Shown: positions 29,787-39,125, numbered from the stretch's first letter. The stretch: DNA of 64,000 bases from Erwinia sp. JUb26 (GCF_003751505.1 NZ_RJVB01000003.1:370712-434711); one strand, 5' to 3'. Numbers and translations are program-made. Notes: generated from the letters alone by a model not told the origin.

Positions 29787-31191
29787 TCGCGATTTGAGTT
29801 TGGATTTTCACACGTTACGCAACGGATACGCCGACGGATCGCTGACGCCGGTTCAGGTGATTACGCTGATCTACGACCGGATTGCCGATCGTGGCGACGA
29901 TGCGGTCTGGACCTGCCTGGTTCCCCGAGAAGAGGCGCTGGCAAGAGCCAGAGAGATTGAACAACTGCCCCGGGGATCGTCGCCGCTGTGGGGGATCCCG
30001 TTCTCGGTCAAAGACTGTAATGACGTGATCGGCCTGCCCACGACCAATGGGCTGAAAGAGTCACTGTATATTGCCGAGTCGACCGGGCAGGCGATAAGCC
30101 GCCTGTTTGACGCCGGGGGCATACTGATTGGCAAGACCAACATGGACCAGTTCGGCATTGGGCTGGTGGGCATGCGATCGCCGTATGGTGCCTGCAGCTC
30201 GGTATTTAATGACGACTACATTTCGGGCGGATCCAGCTCTGGCTCGGGCGTTTCGGTGGGGGCCGGGTTAGCCAGTTTCTCAATTGCTAACGATGCGGCA
30301 GGCTCCGGGCGTGTCCCGGCGGCGTTTAACAATATCGTCGGCATTAAACCCACCCCGGGGCTGGTCAGCAATACCTGCGTCAGCGGCGGCGGATGCGTGA
30401 AGACGATTGAAACCGTCTCGGTGTTTGCGTTAACCGTTGAGGATGGCATGGATGTCCTGCAGTTGATTGCGGGCTACGATCCCAGCCATCCGTTCTCCCG
30501 CCCGGAAGCCGATGAGGTGCCGCTGGCGCTGAAGGCGGCTCCGGCCACCTTCACCTTTGGCGTGCCGGCGGGTGACGATCTGCGCTTTTTCGGTGACAAA
30601 GATGCCGAACGTTTGTTTGAACAGGCCGTTGAACGGCTGGAAGCCGCCGGAGGACGCAGGGTGGCGGTGGACTTCGCGCCCTTTGAAGAGGTGCAGAAGC
30701 TGCTGTATGAAGGGCCGTGGATTGCGGAGCGCGCCTTAACGCTGGACAGCGTGCTGGAGAAGTACCGTGACGCTATTCATCCCGTTACGCGCACTATTCT
30801 TGAAAAAAGCCATGATTTCTCGGCAAAAGACACCTTCGGGGCCATCCACCGCCTGGCCGAGCTGAAAGCGCAGACCCGGCCGTTGTTGAACAGTCTGGAT
30901 GTCCTGCTGGTGCCGACCGTGCCCACCATTTATCGCAAAGACGAGATCGCCGCCGATCCGATCGTGTTAAATGCGCGGCTGGGGATCTATACCAATTTCG
31001 TTAATCTGATGGGATTGTGTGCGGTCGCGGTACCCAACGGGTTCCGTGATGACGGTCTGCCGTTAGGCGTTACCTTCCTCGCCCCCTCATTCCACGACGC
31101 GAAAGCCGCGGCGATTGCCGCTGCCTTCCACCGTACCCGCGAGTTGACGCTGGGTGCGACGGGCGCAGCGTACCCGAACTACCCGCAGTAA
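29773..31191 (+). CDS. Amidase-signature hydrolase, allophanate-hydrolase (AtzF)-like, single domain
   Basis: A 472-residue amidase with the Ser-cisSer-Lys triad at Lys80 (SVKDCND), Ser154 (GGSSSGSG) and Ser178 (AAGSGRVPAAFNN). These spacings of 74 and 24 equal those I recall for AtzF (K91, S165, S189), and the stretch FNNIVGIKPTPGLVS is characteristic of allophanate hydrolases. The second, C-terminal domain of full AtzF (about 600 residues) is absent. Probable reaction: deamination of allophanate or a similar carbamoyl amide. It is last in the operon and converges with the DeoR gene at 31276. Confidence 0.8.
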   Translation: MSAANRDLSLDFHTLRNGYADGSLTPVQVITLIYDRIADRGDDAVWTCLVPREEALARAREIEQLPRGSSPLWGIPFSVKDCNDVIGLPTTNGLKESLYIAESTGQAISRLFDAGGILIGKTNMDQFGIGLVGMRSPYGACSSVFNDDYISGGSSSGSGVSVGAGLASFSIANDAAGSGRVPAAFNNIVGIKPTPGLVSNTCVSGGGCVKTIETVSVFALTVEDGMDVLQLIAGYDPSHPFSRPEADEVPLALKAAPATFTFGVPAGDDLRFFGDKDAERLFEQAVERLEAAGGRRVAVDFAPFEEVQKLLYEGPWIAERALTLDSVLEKYRDAIHPVTRTILEKSHDFSAKDTFGAIHRLAELKAQTRPLLNSLDVLLVPTVPTIYRKDEIAADPIVLNARLGIYTNFVNLMGLCAVAVPNGFRDDGLPLGVTFLAPSFHDAKAAAIAAAFHRTRELTLGATGAAYPNYPQ

Positions 31192-31275
31192 TGGGTCAGG
31201 CGCGGGGAACTCCCCCGCGTCATCAACCCGTCAACCGCCGTGTGCCAGGCCGGTGAGCCGTCATTACGTGCAGCC

Positions 31276-32100
31276 TCAGGAGGCGATAAGCACCTGTACT
31301 TTCGCCAGTTCCAGCGCCGTGGCAAGCACGGCAGGGGGCTCGCAGTCGGTAATCAGCATATTGATATCCTGCAGTTGGGCGACGTGCACCAGCGACATAT
31401 GCTGGAATTTGGCGGCGTCACACAGCAGCACTTTATAGCCCGACCGGCGGATCAGTACCCGCTTCATCTCCGACTCATCCAGTGCGCCATCATAAATGCC
31501 CTGGCTGGTCATCCCCGATGCGCTGATAAACGCAATATCAAACCAGAACTGCTGAAACTGTTCGATGGCGGAGGGACCCACGATCGCCATTTCATCATCC
31601 CGCATCACGCCGCCCGCCAGATAAACTTCCGGCGCCTGCGAATGGCGGCCCAGCGCATGTGCAACCCGCACGCTGTTGGTGAAGATTTTCAGCCGTTCAT
31701 ACTTCACCAGCTCCTCGGCCATAAACAGCGTGGTGGTACCAATATCCAGCGCGACGGTCTGGTAGCGCCCCGCGACCTCCGCCGCCTGCCGGGCGATACG
31801 CATTTTGCTGTCCCGGTTAAGCGACAGACGCGCGTCGAAGTGGGCCGGTACGGGATCCATAATCGGCTGGTTGCTCGTTTCCACCAGTACCGCGCCGCCG
31901 TGGACCCGGCTGAGTTTCCCTTCCGCTTCCAGTTCCGCGAGATCGCGACGAACCGTCATCTCTGACACCGCCAGTGCAGCGGAGATATCGGTCACCCCCG
32001 CCCGGCCATGTTCGACCAGCATGCTGAGAATGCGGTTTTTTCGCTCCTGAGGGAGGTAACGCGACTGGGTATCCGGCTTTTCTGACATAACAATGGCCAC
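31276..32100 (-). CDS. DeoR-family transcriptional regulator 1
   Basis: A 274-residue repressor-type protein with an N-terminal DeoR helix-turn-helix (about 17-72; VSEMTVRRDLAELEAEGKLSRVHGGA) and a C-terminal sugar-phosphate-sensing domain (TVALDIGTTT; VYLAGGVMRDDEMAIVGP). It probably responds to a phosphorylated intermediate of the catabolic locus. It is monocistronic, upstream of nothing on its strand, and lies between the amidase and the HAD phosphatase gene. It is similar in layout to regulator 2 at 35268. Confidence 0.88.
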   Translation of the reverse strand: MAIVMSEKPDTQSRYLPQERKNRILSMLVEHGRAGVTDISAALAVSEMTVRRDLAELEAEGKLSRVHGGAVLVETSNQPIMDPVPAHFDARLSLNRDSKMRIARQAAEVAGRYQTVALDIGTTTLFMAEELVKYERLKIFTNSVRVAHALGRHSQAPEVYLAGGVMRDDEMAIVGPSAIEQFQQFWFDIAFISASGMTSQGIYDGALDESEMKRVLIRRSGYKVLLCDAAKFQHMSLVHVAQLQDINMLITDCEPPAVLATALELAKVQVLIAS

Positions 32101-32275
32101 TCTGTTTACGGGTAATCGTGATCGTCGGGGTTCACGTGTGACGTGAACCTCAATTCTAAGGGGAAGTGACCGTTATTAAAACCTGATTTGTTAGGTTTTG
32201 TTCATTTCTTTGTGCGGGGTAAAGGGCCGTAGACGAGAGTGCAGCGTGCAGGGCCTCGCTGCACGCAATCCGTAC

Positions 32276-32899
32276 TTAAAACCATGAAAGCAGCTGAGTC
32301 AGGGTGTTCACTTTTGTGACCCCGGCGGTCGGCACGTCTGCGTTACCGCAAAAGGCGACATGCAGACCGGCTGCCCGCGCGGACGCTACCCCTGTCGGGC
32401 TGTCCTCGACCGCCAGCACCGCATCAGCGGGCAGACCTAATGCCTCTACCGCCCGGCGGTACGGTTCCGGGTCCGGCTTACCGTTCTGAACATCATCCAG
32501 CGTGATAATCACCGCGATCAGATCCAGCACGCCCAGCGCGCGCAGGCTGGCCTCCACCACCGCGCGGGATGAGTTGGAGACGCAGGCCTGTTTGATGCCA
32601 CCGGCGGCCAGCTGCCGCAGCGTGTGCGGGCAGCCTGGCATCGCCTGTATCTCCCCGCTGTGGGCGTGATAGTACGTTTCAATCGCCTGAAGCCAGGTTT
32701 CTTTGTGCAGATCCGCAGGCAGTTCGGCGCGCAGCGCCTGCCAGACATCGTGGATGTGCACGCCGCAGAAACGCGCCTCCGGGATCTGGCTGAGGTCCAA
32801 ACCGTATTGCGCGCAGGCCCACAGCAGCGCCCGGTGATGCAGGGGCTCGCTGTCCACCAGGGTGCCATCCACATCCCATGCAATCGCCTGAAAAGTCAT
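32276..32899 (-). CDS. HAD-superfamily phosphatase/phosphomutase (beta-phosphoglucomutase-like)
   Basis: A 207-residue HAD subfamily IA protein. Motif I is WDVDGTLVDSEP (Asp9 and Asp11), motif II SNSS near 110, the Lys of motif III in VQNGKPDPEPY, and motif IV VEDSPTG. The DSEPLHHRA cap region resembles beta-phosphoglucomutase and sugar phosphatases such as YniC. It overlaps the kinase gene by 4 bases, suggesting action on the kinase product or removal of a toxic sugar phosphate. Confidence 0.85.
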   Translation of the reverse strand: MTFQAIAWDVDGTLVDSEPLHHRALLWACAQYGLDLSQIPEARFCGVHIHDVWQALRAELPADLHKETWLQAIETYYHAHSGEIQAMPGCPHTLRQLAAGGIKQACVSNSSRAVVEASLRALGVLDLIAVIITLDDVQNGKPDPEPYRRAVEALGLPADAVLAVEDSPTGVASARAAGLHVAFCGNADVPTAGVTKVNTLTQLLSWF

Positions 32900-34407
32900 G
32901 CTTCCTCCGTTAGCGTCAGCGGGCGGCAGGCGTCATAAAGCTGCCTGAAGCGGCGATATCCCCGTTGGTAAACCTCCTCATTGACGGCCTGTGGCTCGAT
33001 GATGTCGCCCACCGTGACCCAGGCGCTGGCACCGTGCCAGTCGCTGGACACCCCCACGCCCATGGCGGCGGTCCAGGCGGCGCCCAGGCAGGAGCCGGGA
33101 TGCCCGACAAGTCGGGTGAGGGGCGCCTGCAGCACATCGGCAACAATCTGCATCCACAGCCCGCTGGCGGATCCGCCGTCGGAGACGATATAGCGGGCGA
33201 TCGGATAACCGATGTCGCGCAGCGTTTCAATATGATGGCGGATGGCATAGGCATAGGCCTCCAGCAGCGCGCGCCACATGTGGCCGGTGTCGTGCGTCAG
33301 CGTCAGGCCGAACAGCACACCGCGCGCGGCAGGATCGTGCAGCGGCGTTTTCTCCCCCAGCAGATACGGCAGGAAGATCAGGCCGTCGCTGCCGGCGGGT
33401 CGGGACCCCGCCAGGGCATCAAGATACTGATGGATGTTCAGCCCCTGTTCCCTGGCGGCCGACTGATGTTGCCCGGCAAACTGCTGAACGAACCAGTTCA
33501 GGCCGGATCCGCCGGTCGACATACAGCCGTTCGGCATATAGCACCCGGGCACCAGGTGGTAATCCAGATACAGGCGCGGATCGGGGGTGACACTTTCGGT
33601 AACGGTCAGGATATCCACCGAGCCGCCAAATTTCAGCAGCACATCGCCCGGGGAGGTCACGCCCGCGCCCAGCGCCGAGGCAATAAAGTCCGCCGCGCCG
33701 CCAATCACCGGGGTCCCTTCGCTCAGCCCTGTCCACGCGGCCGCATCGGCCGTTACCGTGCCGATAACCTGGTGTGACGTGGCCAGCGGCGGCACCGCAT
33801 GCGGCGGCAGATGGGCAAACGCAATCAGGTCGTCATCCAGCCGGTTGCGGCTGACGTCGATAAAACCGGCTTCCAGCGCCCAGTTCTGTTCAATGTTTTT
33901 CTGACCGGTGAGCTGCCAGTTGATGTAGTCATACGAACCAAAAACCGTGTCGATACGGCGGTAGATCTCCGGTTCGTGGCGTTCAATCCAGCGGATTTTC
34001 GCGCCCACCAGCTGCTGATTAATGCCGTTACCGGCGCGCTGTAAAAAGTCGTCGCTGTCGCGCTCGGCACGCATCTCCAGCACCTGCGCGCCGCTGCGCC
34101 CGTCACTTTGCTGAATGCTCGGGCGCAGCAGCCGGTCCTCTTTATCCAGCAGCACCACCGCTGGCAGCATCCCGGTGACGCCAATACCGGCAATGTCGCT
34201 GGCCGCAATCCCGCTGTCGGCCAGCAGCTGCCGGCAGATTTCCCCGACGTTACGCCACCACTCGTCCGGCGACTCTTCCGTCCAGCCGCTGTGTGGGGCG
34301 CTCAGGGTCACCGCCCGGGAGGCCATTGCCAGCACCCTGTCGGGCAGGCCGATAAGGATCCCGATTGTTGAGGTCGTGCCAATATCAATCCCTAACAGAT
34401 AGTGCAT
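32896..34407 (-). CDS. FGGY-family carbohydrate kinase
   Basis: A 503-residue sugar/polyol kinase. The N-terminal phosphate motif is LGIDIGTTSTIG (5-16), followed by GWTEESPDEWW, and the C-terminal domain has the FGGY signature region around YIVSDGGSASGLWMQI. The relationship is to the xylulokinase/gluconokinase group, but the substrate is unknown. It is in an operon with a HAD phosphatase, a BtpA/SgcQ protein and DeoR regulator 2. Confidence 0.88.
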   Translation of the reverse strand: MHYLLGIDIGTTSTIGILIGLPDRVLAMASRAVTLSAPHSGWTEESPDEWWRNVGEICRQLLADSGIAASDIAGIGVTGMLPAVVLLDKEDRLLRPSIQQSDGRSGAQVLEMRAERDSDDFLQRAGNGINQQLVGAKIRWIERHEPEIYRRIDTVFGSYDYINWQLTGQKNIEQNWALEAGFIDVSRNRLDDDLIAFAHLPPHAVPPLATSHQVIGTVTADAAAWTGLSEGTPVIGGAADFIASALGAGVTSPGDVLLKFGGSVDILTVTESVTPDPRLYLDYHLVPGCYMPNGCMSTGGSGLNWFVQQFAGQHQSAAREQGLNIHQYLDALAGSRPAGSDGLIFLPYLLGEKTPLHDPAARGVLFGLTLTHDTGHMWRALLEAYAYAIRHHIETLRDIGYPIARYIVSDGGSASGLWMQIVADVLQAPLTRLVGHPGSCLGAAWTAAMGVGVSSDWHGASAWVTVGDIIEPQAVNEEVYQRGYRRFRQLYDACRPLTLTEEA

Positions 34408-34434
34408 CCTGTCCTCCCATACTGTTGGCGGTTA

Positions 34435-35235
34435 TTAGCGCAGTGTTTCAACCACGTCCATAAAGCGCTTAACGCGGTCGGCATCCACCTCATTCCAGGT
34501 ATGTCCGTCAACCTTGAAGTGGGTGCCGATCACCACGCCGCTGGCAATGCTAAGGATATCGGTGACGTTATCGATATTAGTACCGGTATTGGCGAACACC
34601 GGCACGCCCTCCACGGCTTCACAGACTTTACGCAGGTTGGAGTGCTCCGCCGGTTCGCCGGTGATCGGCCCGGACACCAGAATGGCGTCGGCGAGGGAAG
34701 AGAAAATGGCACTGCGCGCGCGCAGCTCAATCGGACGGGCATCCAGCGAGTGGGCAAACTCAGCGTTGATATTAAACAGCAGTTTCATATCTTCGCGCCC
34801 CAGGTTACGGCGCAGGCGTGCGGCGCTGGCGCAGTCCGGTTCCCAGATCCCCATATCCGACGCAAAAACGCCGGTAAAAATCTCCCGCACGAACTGCGCG
34901 CCGGTGGCCGCCCCAATCGCCACGCTGGCGCTGGGATCCCAGAGGTAGTTAACCCCGAACGGCACCTTCAGCAGCGGTTTTACCGCCTGAATCACCGCCG
35001 ACATCGCCGAAACCCCTTCCAGCGAGGCTTTAAACACGTAGGGGCGATCGTTCTCATTACCGAACATAATCGCATCCACGCCGCCGTCCTGAAGCTTTTC
35101 AACATCGGCGATCACGCCGTCAATCAGCTTGTTGAGGCCGCCTTTGGCGTCATACAGCGGGGCGCCGGGCAGGGCACCAATGTGTGCCATGGCGATAACG
35201 GCTTTCTTTTTATTCTGCAGAAAATCAAAAATCAT
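34435..35235 (-). CDS. BtpA/SgcQ-family protein
   Basis: A 266-residue TIM-barrel protein of the BtpA family, similar to SgcQ of the uncharacterised E. coli sgc sugar cluster. Typical segments are AVIAMAHIGALPGAP, GGVDAIMFGNENDRPY, PFGVNYLWDP and PVFANTGTNIDNV. BtpA was first linked to photosystem I stability in cyanobacteria; in heterotrophs it co-occurs with sugar PTS/ABC and DeoR genes, where it may act as an aldolase-like enzyme. The function here is not known. Confidence 0.85.
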   Translation of the reverse strand: MIFDFLQNKKKAVIAMAHIGALPGAPLYDAKGGLNKLIDGVIADVEKLQDGGVDAIMFGNENDRPYVFKASLEGVSAMSAVIQAVKPLLKVPFGVNYLWDPSASVAIGAATGAQFVREIFTGVFASDMGIWEPDCASAARLRRNLGREDMKLLFNINAEFAHSLDARPIELRARSAIFSSLADAILVSGPITGEPAEHSNLRKVCEAVEGVPVFANTGTNIDNVTDILSIASGVVIGTHFKVDGHTWNEVDADRVKRFMDVVETLR

Positions 35236-35267
35236 ACATCACTCCGGTGTTGGCTGAGATATCAGGG

Positions 35268-36134
35268 TTAGGAAAGCGACTGCGCCTCACCCGCAAGCGG
35301 CGGGGCGATAATCACGTCAATGTTGGCCGCAGCGAGCACGGCTGACAGCGCAGGCGCGGGCGCCTGCTCGGTAATCAGCATGTCGATGTGTTCGAGTTTT
35401 GCGAGATGAACCAGTGATTTGCGCTGAAACTTGCTGGAGTCGCACAGCACCACCTTCAGGCTGGAACGCGCGAGATACAGTCGCTTCAGACCGGCATCCT
35501 CAAACGAGTAGTCATAAATGCCGTCTGCCGTCAGGCCCGACACGCCGAGAAACGTCACGTCGAACCATAAATCACTGAACTGCCGGAGGGCTGACGATCC
35601 CCCGATCGCCATTTCATCGGGGCGCATCCGCCCTCCGGCGAGATAGATTTCAGCCTTGGCGGGCGACAGGTCATGGGCCACCCGCAGGCTGTTGGTAAAA
35701 AGCTTCAGGTGCGGGCAGTCGCTCAGTCCCCGCGCCGCCAGAAACGTGGTGCTGCCCACGTCCAGCGCCACCGTGCGAAAGCGCTTGCCCAGTTCGGCCG
35801 CCGCCGCCGCGATACGCAGCTTGGCGGTGTGATGCTGCAACAGTCGCGACTCAAAACGGGGTTCGAGACGATCGATCATCACCGGTTCCCCGGTGGTCGA
35901 TAAGGTTGCGCCGCCGTAAGTGCGGCAGATGCTGCCGTTCTGCGCCATCTCTGTCAGGTCACGACGAATGGTCATTTCTGACACCGCCAGCAAGGCGGCC
36001 AGTTCGGCGACGGAAATCTCCTGCCGACGGGCCAGCAGTTGCAGCATTTCGCTTTGCCGCAGCGCAGAGGAACGACGTGAACGCGTCACCTCTTTACGTT
36101 CATTTTCTGCAGGACCTGCCGGGGTATGCGCCAT
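35268..36134 (-). CDS. DeoR-family transcriptional regulator 2
   Basis: A 288-residue DeoR protein: helix-turn-helix at about 30-85 (VSEMTIRRDLTEMAQNGSICRTYGGA) and effector domain (TVALDVGSTTF; IYLAGGRMRPDEMAIGG). ATG 36134 is chosen with GGAG upstream; a longer TTG-started frame would extend into the promoter. It is the first gene of the regulator-btpA-kinase-phosphatase operon and divergent from SDR/importer 2, so it probably controls both. Confidence 0.87.
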   Translation of the reverse strand: MAHTPAGPAENERKEVTRSRRSSALRQSEMLQLLARRQEISVAELAALLAVSEMTIRRDLTEMAQNGSICRTYGGATLSTTGEPVMIDRLEPRFESRLLQHHTAKLRIAAAAAELGKRFRTVALDVGSTTFLAARGLSDCPHLKLFTNSLRVAHDLSPAKAEIYLAGGRMRPDEMAIGGSSALRQFSDLWFDVTFLGVSGLTADGIYDYSFEDAGLKRLYLARSSLKVVLCDSSKFQRKSLVHLAKLEHIDMLITEQAPAPALSAVLAAANIDVIIAPPLAGEAQSLS

Positions 36135-36162
36135 CGCCTGACTCCGAACATTGAAATTAACA

Positions 36163-36234
36163 ATATCAAACATACAAAACAAAATTTGTGATCGCAATTA
36201 CTTTTATCATAAGAAATTTGTTTTGTTGTGTTCG
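36163..36234. promoter_or_regulatory. Candidate DeoR-operator cluster between regulator 2 and SDR
   Basis: Two stretches of the shared motif family lie here: ATCAAACATACAAAACAAAA at 36163 and TTTGTTTTGTTGTGTTCG at 36217-36234. Together they fill most of the divergent promoter, fitting autoregulation by regulator 2. Confidence 0.45.
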
Positions 36235-36279
36235 TGAATATGGTGTAAAAAATAACCATCTGAACAGGAGAAAGAAGAA

Positions 36280-37080
36280 ATGAGCGAAGTCGTTAAGACC
36301 TCCGGGCACTACCCGGACCTGCAGGGAAAAATAGCGATTGTCACCGGCGGTGCCACCGGTATTGGTTTCGCCATTGCCCGGGCGTTGAGCCACCAGGGCA
36401 TGCGCGTCGCCATTGGCGATATTAATGAAGACGCCGCCCGCGCGGCGGCCCGCCAGCTGGGCGAAGGCCATGTGGCGTTCGGGCTGGATGTGCGTTCACG
36501 TGAGTCGGTTGAAACCGGCTTTCGCTGGGTTGAAGACACGCTTGGGGATTATCACCTGCTGATTGCCAACGCCGGGGTTTCCACCATGCAGAAGGCGCTG
36601 GAGATTACGGATGACGAGTGGGATTTCAACCTCGACGTCAACACGCGCGGGGTGTTTCTGACCAACCAGATCGCGGCGCGTAAATTCGTCGCCCGCCGGT
36701 CCGGCACCATTGTTAATACGGCTTCGCTGGCGGCTAAAGTCGGCGCACCTTTACTGGCGCACTACTCGGCGAGCAAGTTTGCCGTACTGGGCTGGACCCA
36801 GGCGCTGGCGCGCGAACTGGCCGTTGATGGCATCCGCGTGAATGCGGTCTGTCCCGGTTTTGTCAAAACCGGCATGCAGAGCCGCGAAGTTGAGTGGGAA
36901 GCCGGGTTACGCGGTATGACACCCGATGAGGTGATTGCGGATTACATTCGCCAGACCCCGCTCGGACGGCTGGAAGCGCCGGAGGATGTCGCTGAAGTGG
37001 TGGCATTCCTGAGCTCGGACGCGGCACGTTTTATGACCGGGCAGGGGGTGAATGTGACCGGCGGCGTGTATACGGGATAA
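36280..37080 (+). CDS. SDR-family NAD(P)-dependent oxidoreductase
   Basis: A 266-residue classical short-chain dehydrogenase. It has the cofactor motif TGGATGIG near 22-29, NAG at about 97-99 (IANAGVS), a catalytic Ser in NTASLAAK, and YSASK near 162-166. Asp and Ile after the second beta strand (IGDIN) suggest a preference for NAD. It probably oxidises a polyol or sugar imported by the adjacent importer 2 and lies 99 bp upstream of its ATPase gene. Confidence 0.9.
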   Translation: MSEVVKTSGHYPDLQGKIAIVTGGATGIGFAIARALSHQGMRVAIGDINEDAARAAARQLGEGHVAFGLDVRSRESVETGFRWVEDTLGDYHLLIANAGVSTMQKALEITDDEWDFNLDVNTRGVFLTNQIAARKFVARRSGTIVNTASLAAKVGAPLLAHYSASKFAVLGWTQALARELAVDGIRVNAVCPGFVKTGMQSREVEWEAGLRGMTPDEVIADYIRQTPLGRLEAPEDVAEVVAFLSSDAARFMTGQGVNVTGGVYTG

Positions 37081-37115
37081 GACGAACATCCGGCCATAAC
37101 ACCTTCGGTTTTAAT

Positions 37116-37131
37116 CAAACAAAATCGAACA
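37116..37131. promoter_or_regulatory. Candidate DeoR-family operator (importer 2 side)
   Basis: CAAACAAAATCGAACA, one base different from the motif at 28057-28072. It lies 48 bp before the importer 2 ATPase start, implying a promoter in the gap after the SDR gene. Confidence 0.45.
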
Positions 37132-37179
37132 TGAATGTGGTCGGTGTTAAGACGGGTGAGACAGCCAAAGGTAACCATT

Positions 37180-38328
37180 ATGGCCTCCATTGAATTACGT
37201 AACGTCACCAAGTCCTGGCACGGTAATCAGCACAGCGTCCGTAATGTGAATCTGCATATCCGGGACGGTGAGTTTGTTATTTTCCTCGGCCCTTCCGGGT
37301 GCGGCAAGTCCACCACGCTGCGGATGATCGCCGGGCTGGAGAGTATTACCGAAGGCACGCTGCTGATTGACGGGCGCGATGTGAGCCACGTTGCCCCGCG
37401 CGATCGCAACATTGCCGTGGTGTTCCAGAGCTACGCCCTGTATCCACATATGACGGTCGCCGAGAATATGGCGTTTGGCCTGAAGATGCGCGGCGTGCCG
37501 CAAAGCACCATCAACAGCAAAGTGGCGGAGAGTGCGGCCCTGCTGGGGCTGGATAAGTTGTTAAATCGCAAACCGGCGGCGTTATCCGGCGGGCAGCGGC
37601 AGCGTGTCGCGCTGGGCAGGGCGATTGTCCGGGAACCCCAGGCCTTTTTACTCGATGAGCCGCTGTCCAACCTGGACGCCCAGCTGCGGGGGGAGATGCG
37701 CAGCGAGTTGATCAAGCTGCATCGCCGCCTTGGCAAAACCATGATCTACGTGACCCACGACCAGGTAGAGGCTATGACCATGGCCGATCGGATCTGCATC
37801 ATGCGGGACGGGCATCTGGTGCAGTGCGGTACGCCGCTGGAGGTCTATAACTACCCGGTCAATACCTTCGTCGCCCGTTTCCTCTCATCCCCGCCGGTCA
37901 ATCTGCTGGGCGGACGGGTTCAGGGCAGTGGCAGCGCGCTCAGCGTGCAGCTGTCGGACGGGCCGGTCATTCCGCTTCCCGACTGGATGGCCGAAGACTA
38001 TCGCCATCTGGCGGGGCGTGAGATGACGCTGGGCATCCGGCCGGAAGACTTTCACAGCCATCCGCGCAGTGCGGACGGGATCCCCCTGACGCTGACGGTC
38101 AGCCGCATTGAAGCGCTTGGCGCAGAGAACATCGTCAGCGGCAGCCTGGGCGGGGTCGATGTGGTGGTCCGCCTCGATCACCATACTCACCCCAAAGTGG
38201 GGGCGCCGCTTCCGGTCTACCTCGATCCGCATTCGCTGCATCTGTTCCATCCCGAAAGCGGGGAGGTGGTCAGCCGCCGCAGAGCGCCCGATGACCCGGT
38301 ATTCACCGCAGATGAGGTGCAAAAATGA
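37180..38328 (+). CDS. ABC importer ATPase (MalK/UgpC type), importer 2
   Basis: A 382-residue ATPase with Walker A GPSGCGKST, signature LSGGQRQRVALGRA, Walker B AFLLDEPLSNLDAQL and a C-terminal TOBE region. ATG 37180 (MASIELRNVTKSW) has an AAAGGT site and the typical MalK-family N-terminus; an ATG 45 bases upstream is unlikely. Its stop overlaps the next gene by 4 bases. Confidence 0.9.
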   Translation: MASIELRNVTKSWHGNQHSVRNVNLHIRDGEFVIFLGPSGCGKSTTLRMIAGLESITEGTLLIDGRDVSHVAPRDRNIAVVFQSYALYPHMTVAENMAFGLKMRGVPQSTINSKVAESAALLGLDKLLNRKPAALSGGQRQRVALGRAIVREPQAFLLDEPLSNLDAQLRGEMRSELIKLHRRLGKTMIYVTHDQVEAMTMADRICIMRDGHLVQCGTPLEVYNYPVNTFVARFLSSPPVNLLGGRVQGSGSALSVQLSDGPVIPLPDWMAEDYRHLAGREMTLGIRPEDFHSHPRSADGIPLTLTVSRIEALGAENIVSGSLGGVDVVVRLDHHTHPKVGAPLPVYLDPHSLHLFHPESGEVVSRRRAPDDPVFTADEVQK

Positions 38329-39125
38329 GTCGAAAAATCGGCCTTCATCTGGGGCTGATCCTGGCCTGCCTCACCATTTTACTGCCGGTTTTTTGGGTGG
38401 TCAGAACCAGTCTGGTCCCGGAGTCACTGGCGTACAGCAGCGAGGTCTTTCCCCAGTTCACCTGGGAAAACTTTCGCAGCCTGATTGAGAACAATGATTT
38501 TTTACGCCACTACGCCAACAGCCTGATTGTGGCCACCGGGTCGGTGGTCCTCGCGATGCCGTTTGCGGCGGCGACGGGCTATGCCTTCGCCCGCTTTAAA
38601 ACCGGCGGCAAAGCGGCGCGTTTTATCATGCTGGCCACCCAGATGCTGCCCGCCGTAGCGCTGGTGCTGCCCGCCTTTGCGGTACTGCGATCGGCGGGCC
38701 TGACCAATTCATTACTGGGGCTGACGCTGGTTTATGCGGCGCTGAATCTGCCTTTTCTGACCTGGATACTGATGGGGTTTTTCGACGGCATCCCGGTGGA
38801 TCTGGAATGGGCGGCGATGACCGACGGGGCCACGGCCTGGGGCGCGTTCTGGTATGTCGTCTTACCCATTTCTTTACCCGGTCTGGCGGCATCGGCGGTG
38901 CTGGGGTTCATTCTGTCCTGGAATGAATTTCTGTTTGCCCTGGTGCTCAGCGGGCCGGACACCGCCACGGTTCCGGTGGCGCTGGCCGCCCTGCAAACGT
39001 CGAATGGCGTCCAGATCGGCAAAGTTGCGGCCGGGATTGTGCTGGCCGTTTTGCCCCTGATGGTCGCCTCACACTTTATCCAGCGTTTCATCGTCAAAGG
39101 GCTGACCTTTGGCGGCGTGAAATAA
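38325..39125 (+). CDS. CUT1-type ABC importer permease (MalG-like), importer 2
   Basis: A 266-residue permease with six hydrophobic segments and an EAA-type loop (LEWAAMTDGATAWGAFWYVVLPISLPG). It starts within the ATPase stop (ATGA). It pairs with the MalF-like permease encoded after the binding protein, an unusual split order of ATPase, MalG, binding protein, MalF. Confidence 0.9.
   Translation: MSRKIGLHLGLILACLTILLPVFWVVRTSLVPESLAYSSEVFPQFTWENFRSLIENNDFLRHYANSLIVATGSVVLAMPFAAATGYAFARFKTGGKAARFIMLATQMLPAVALVLPAFAVLRSAGLTNSLLGLTLVYAALNLPFLTWILMGFFDGIPVDLEWAAMTDGATAWGAFWYVVLPISLPGLAASAVLGFILSWNEFLFALVLSGPDTATVPVALAALQTSNGVQIGKVAAGIVLAVLPLMVASHFIQRFIVKGLTFGGVK

Noticed and set aside
31199-31222. 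GC-rich inverted repeat between the amidase and DeoR genes as terminator
   Set aside because: The hairpin CGCGGGGAACTCCCCCGCG lacks a U tract on either strand, so it is not called a terminator.
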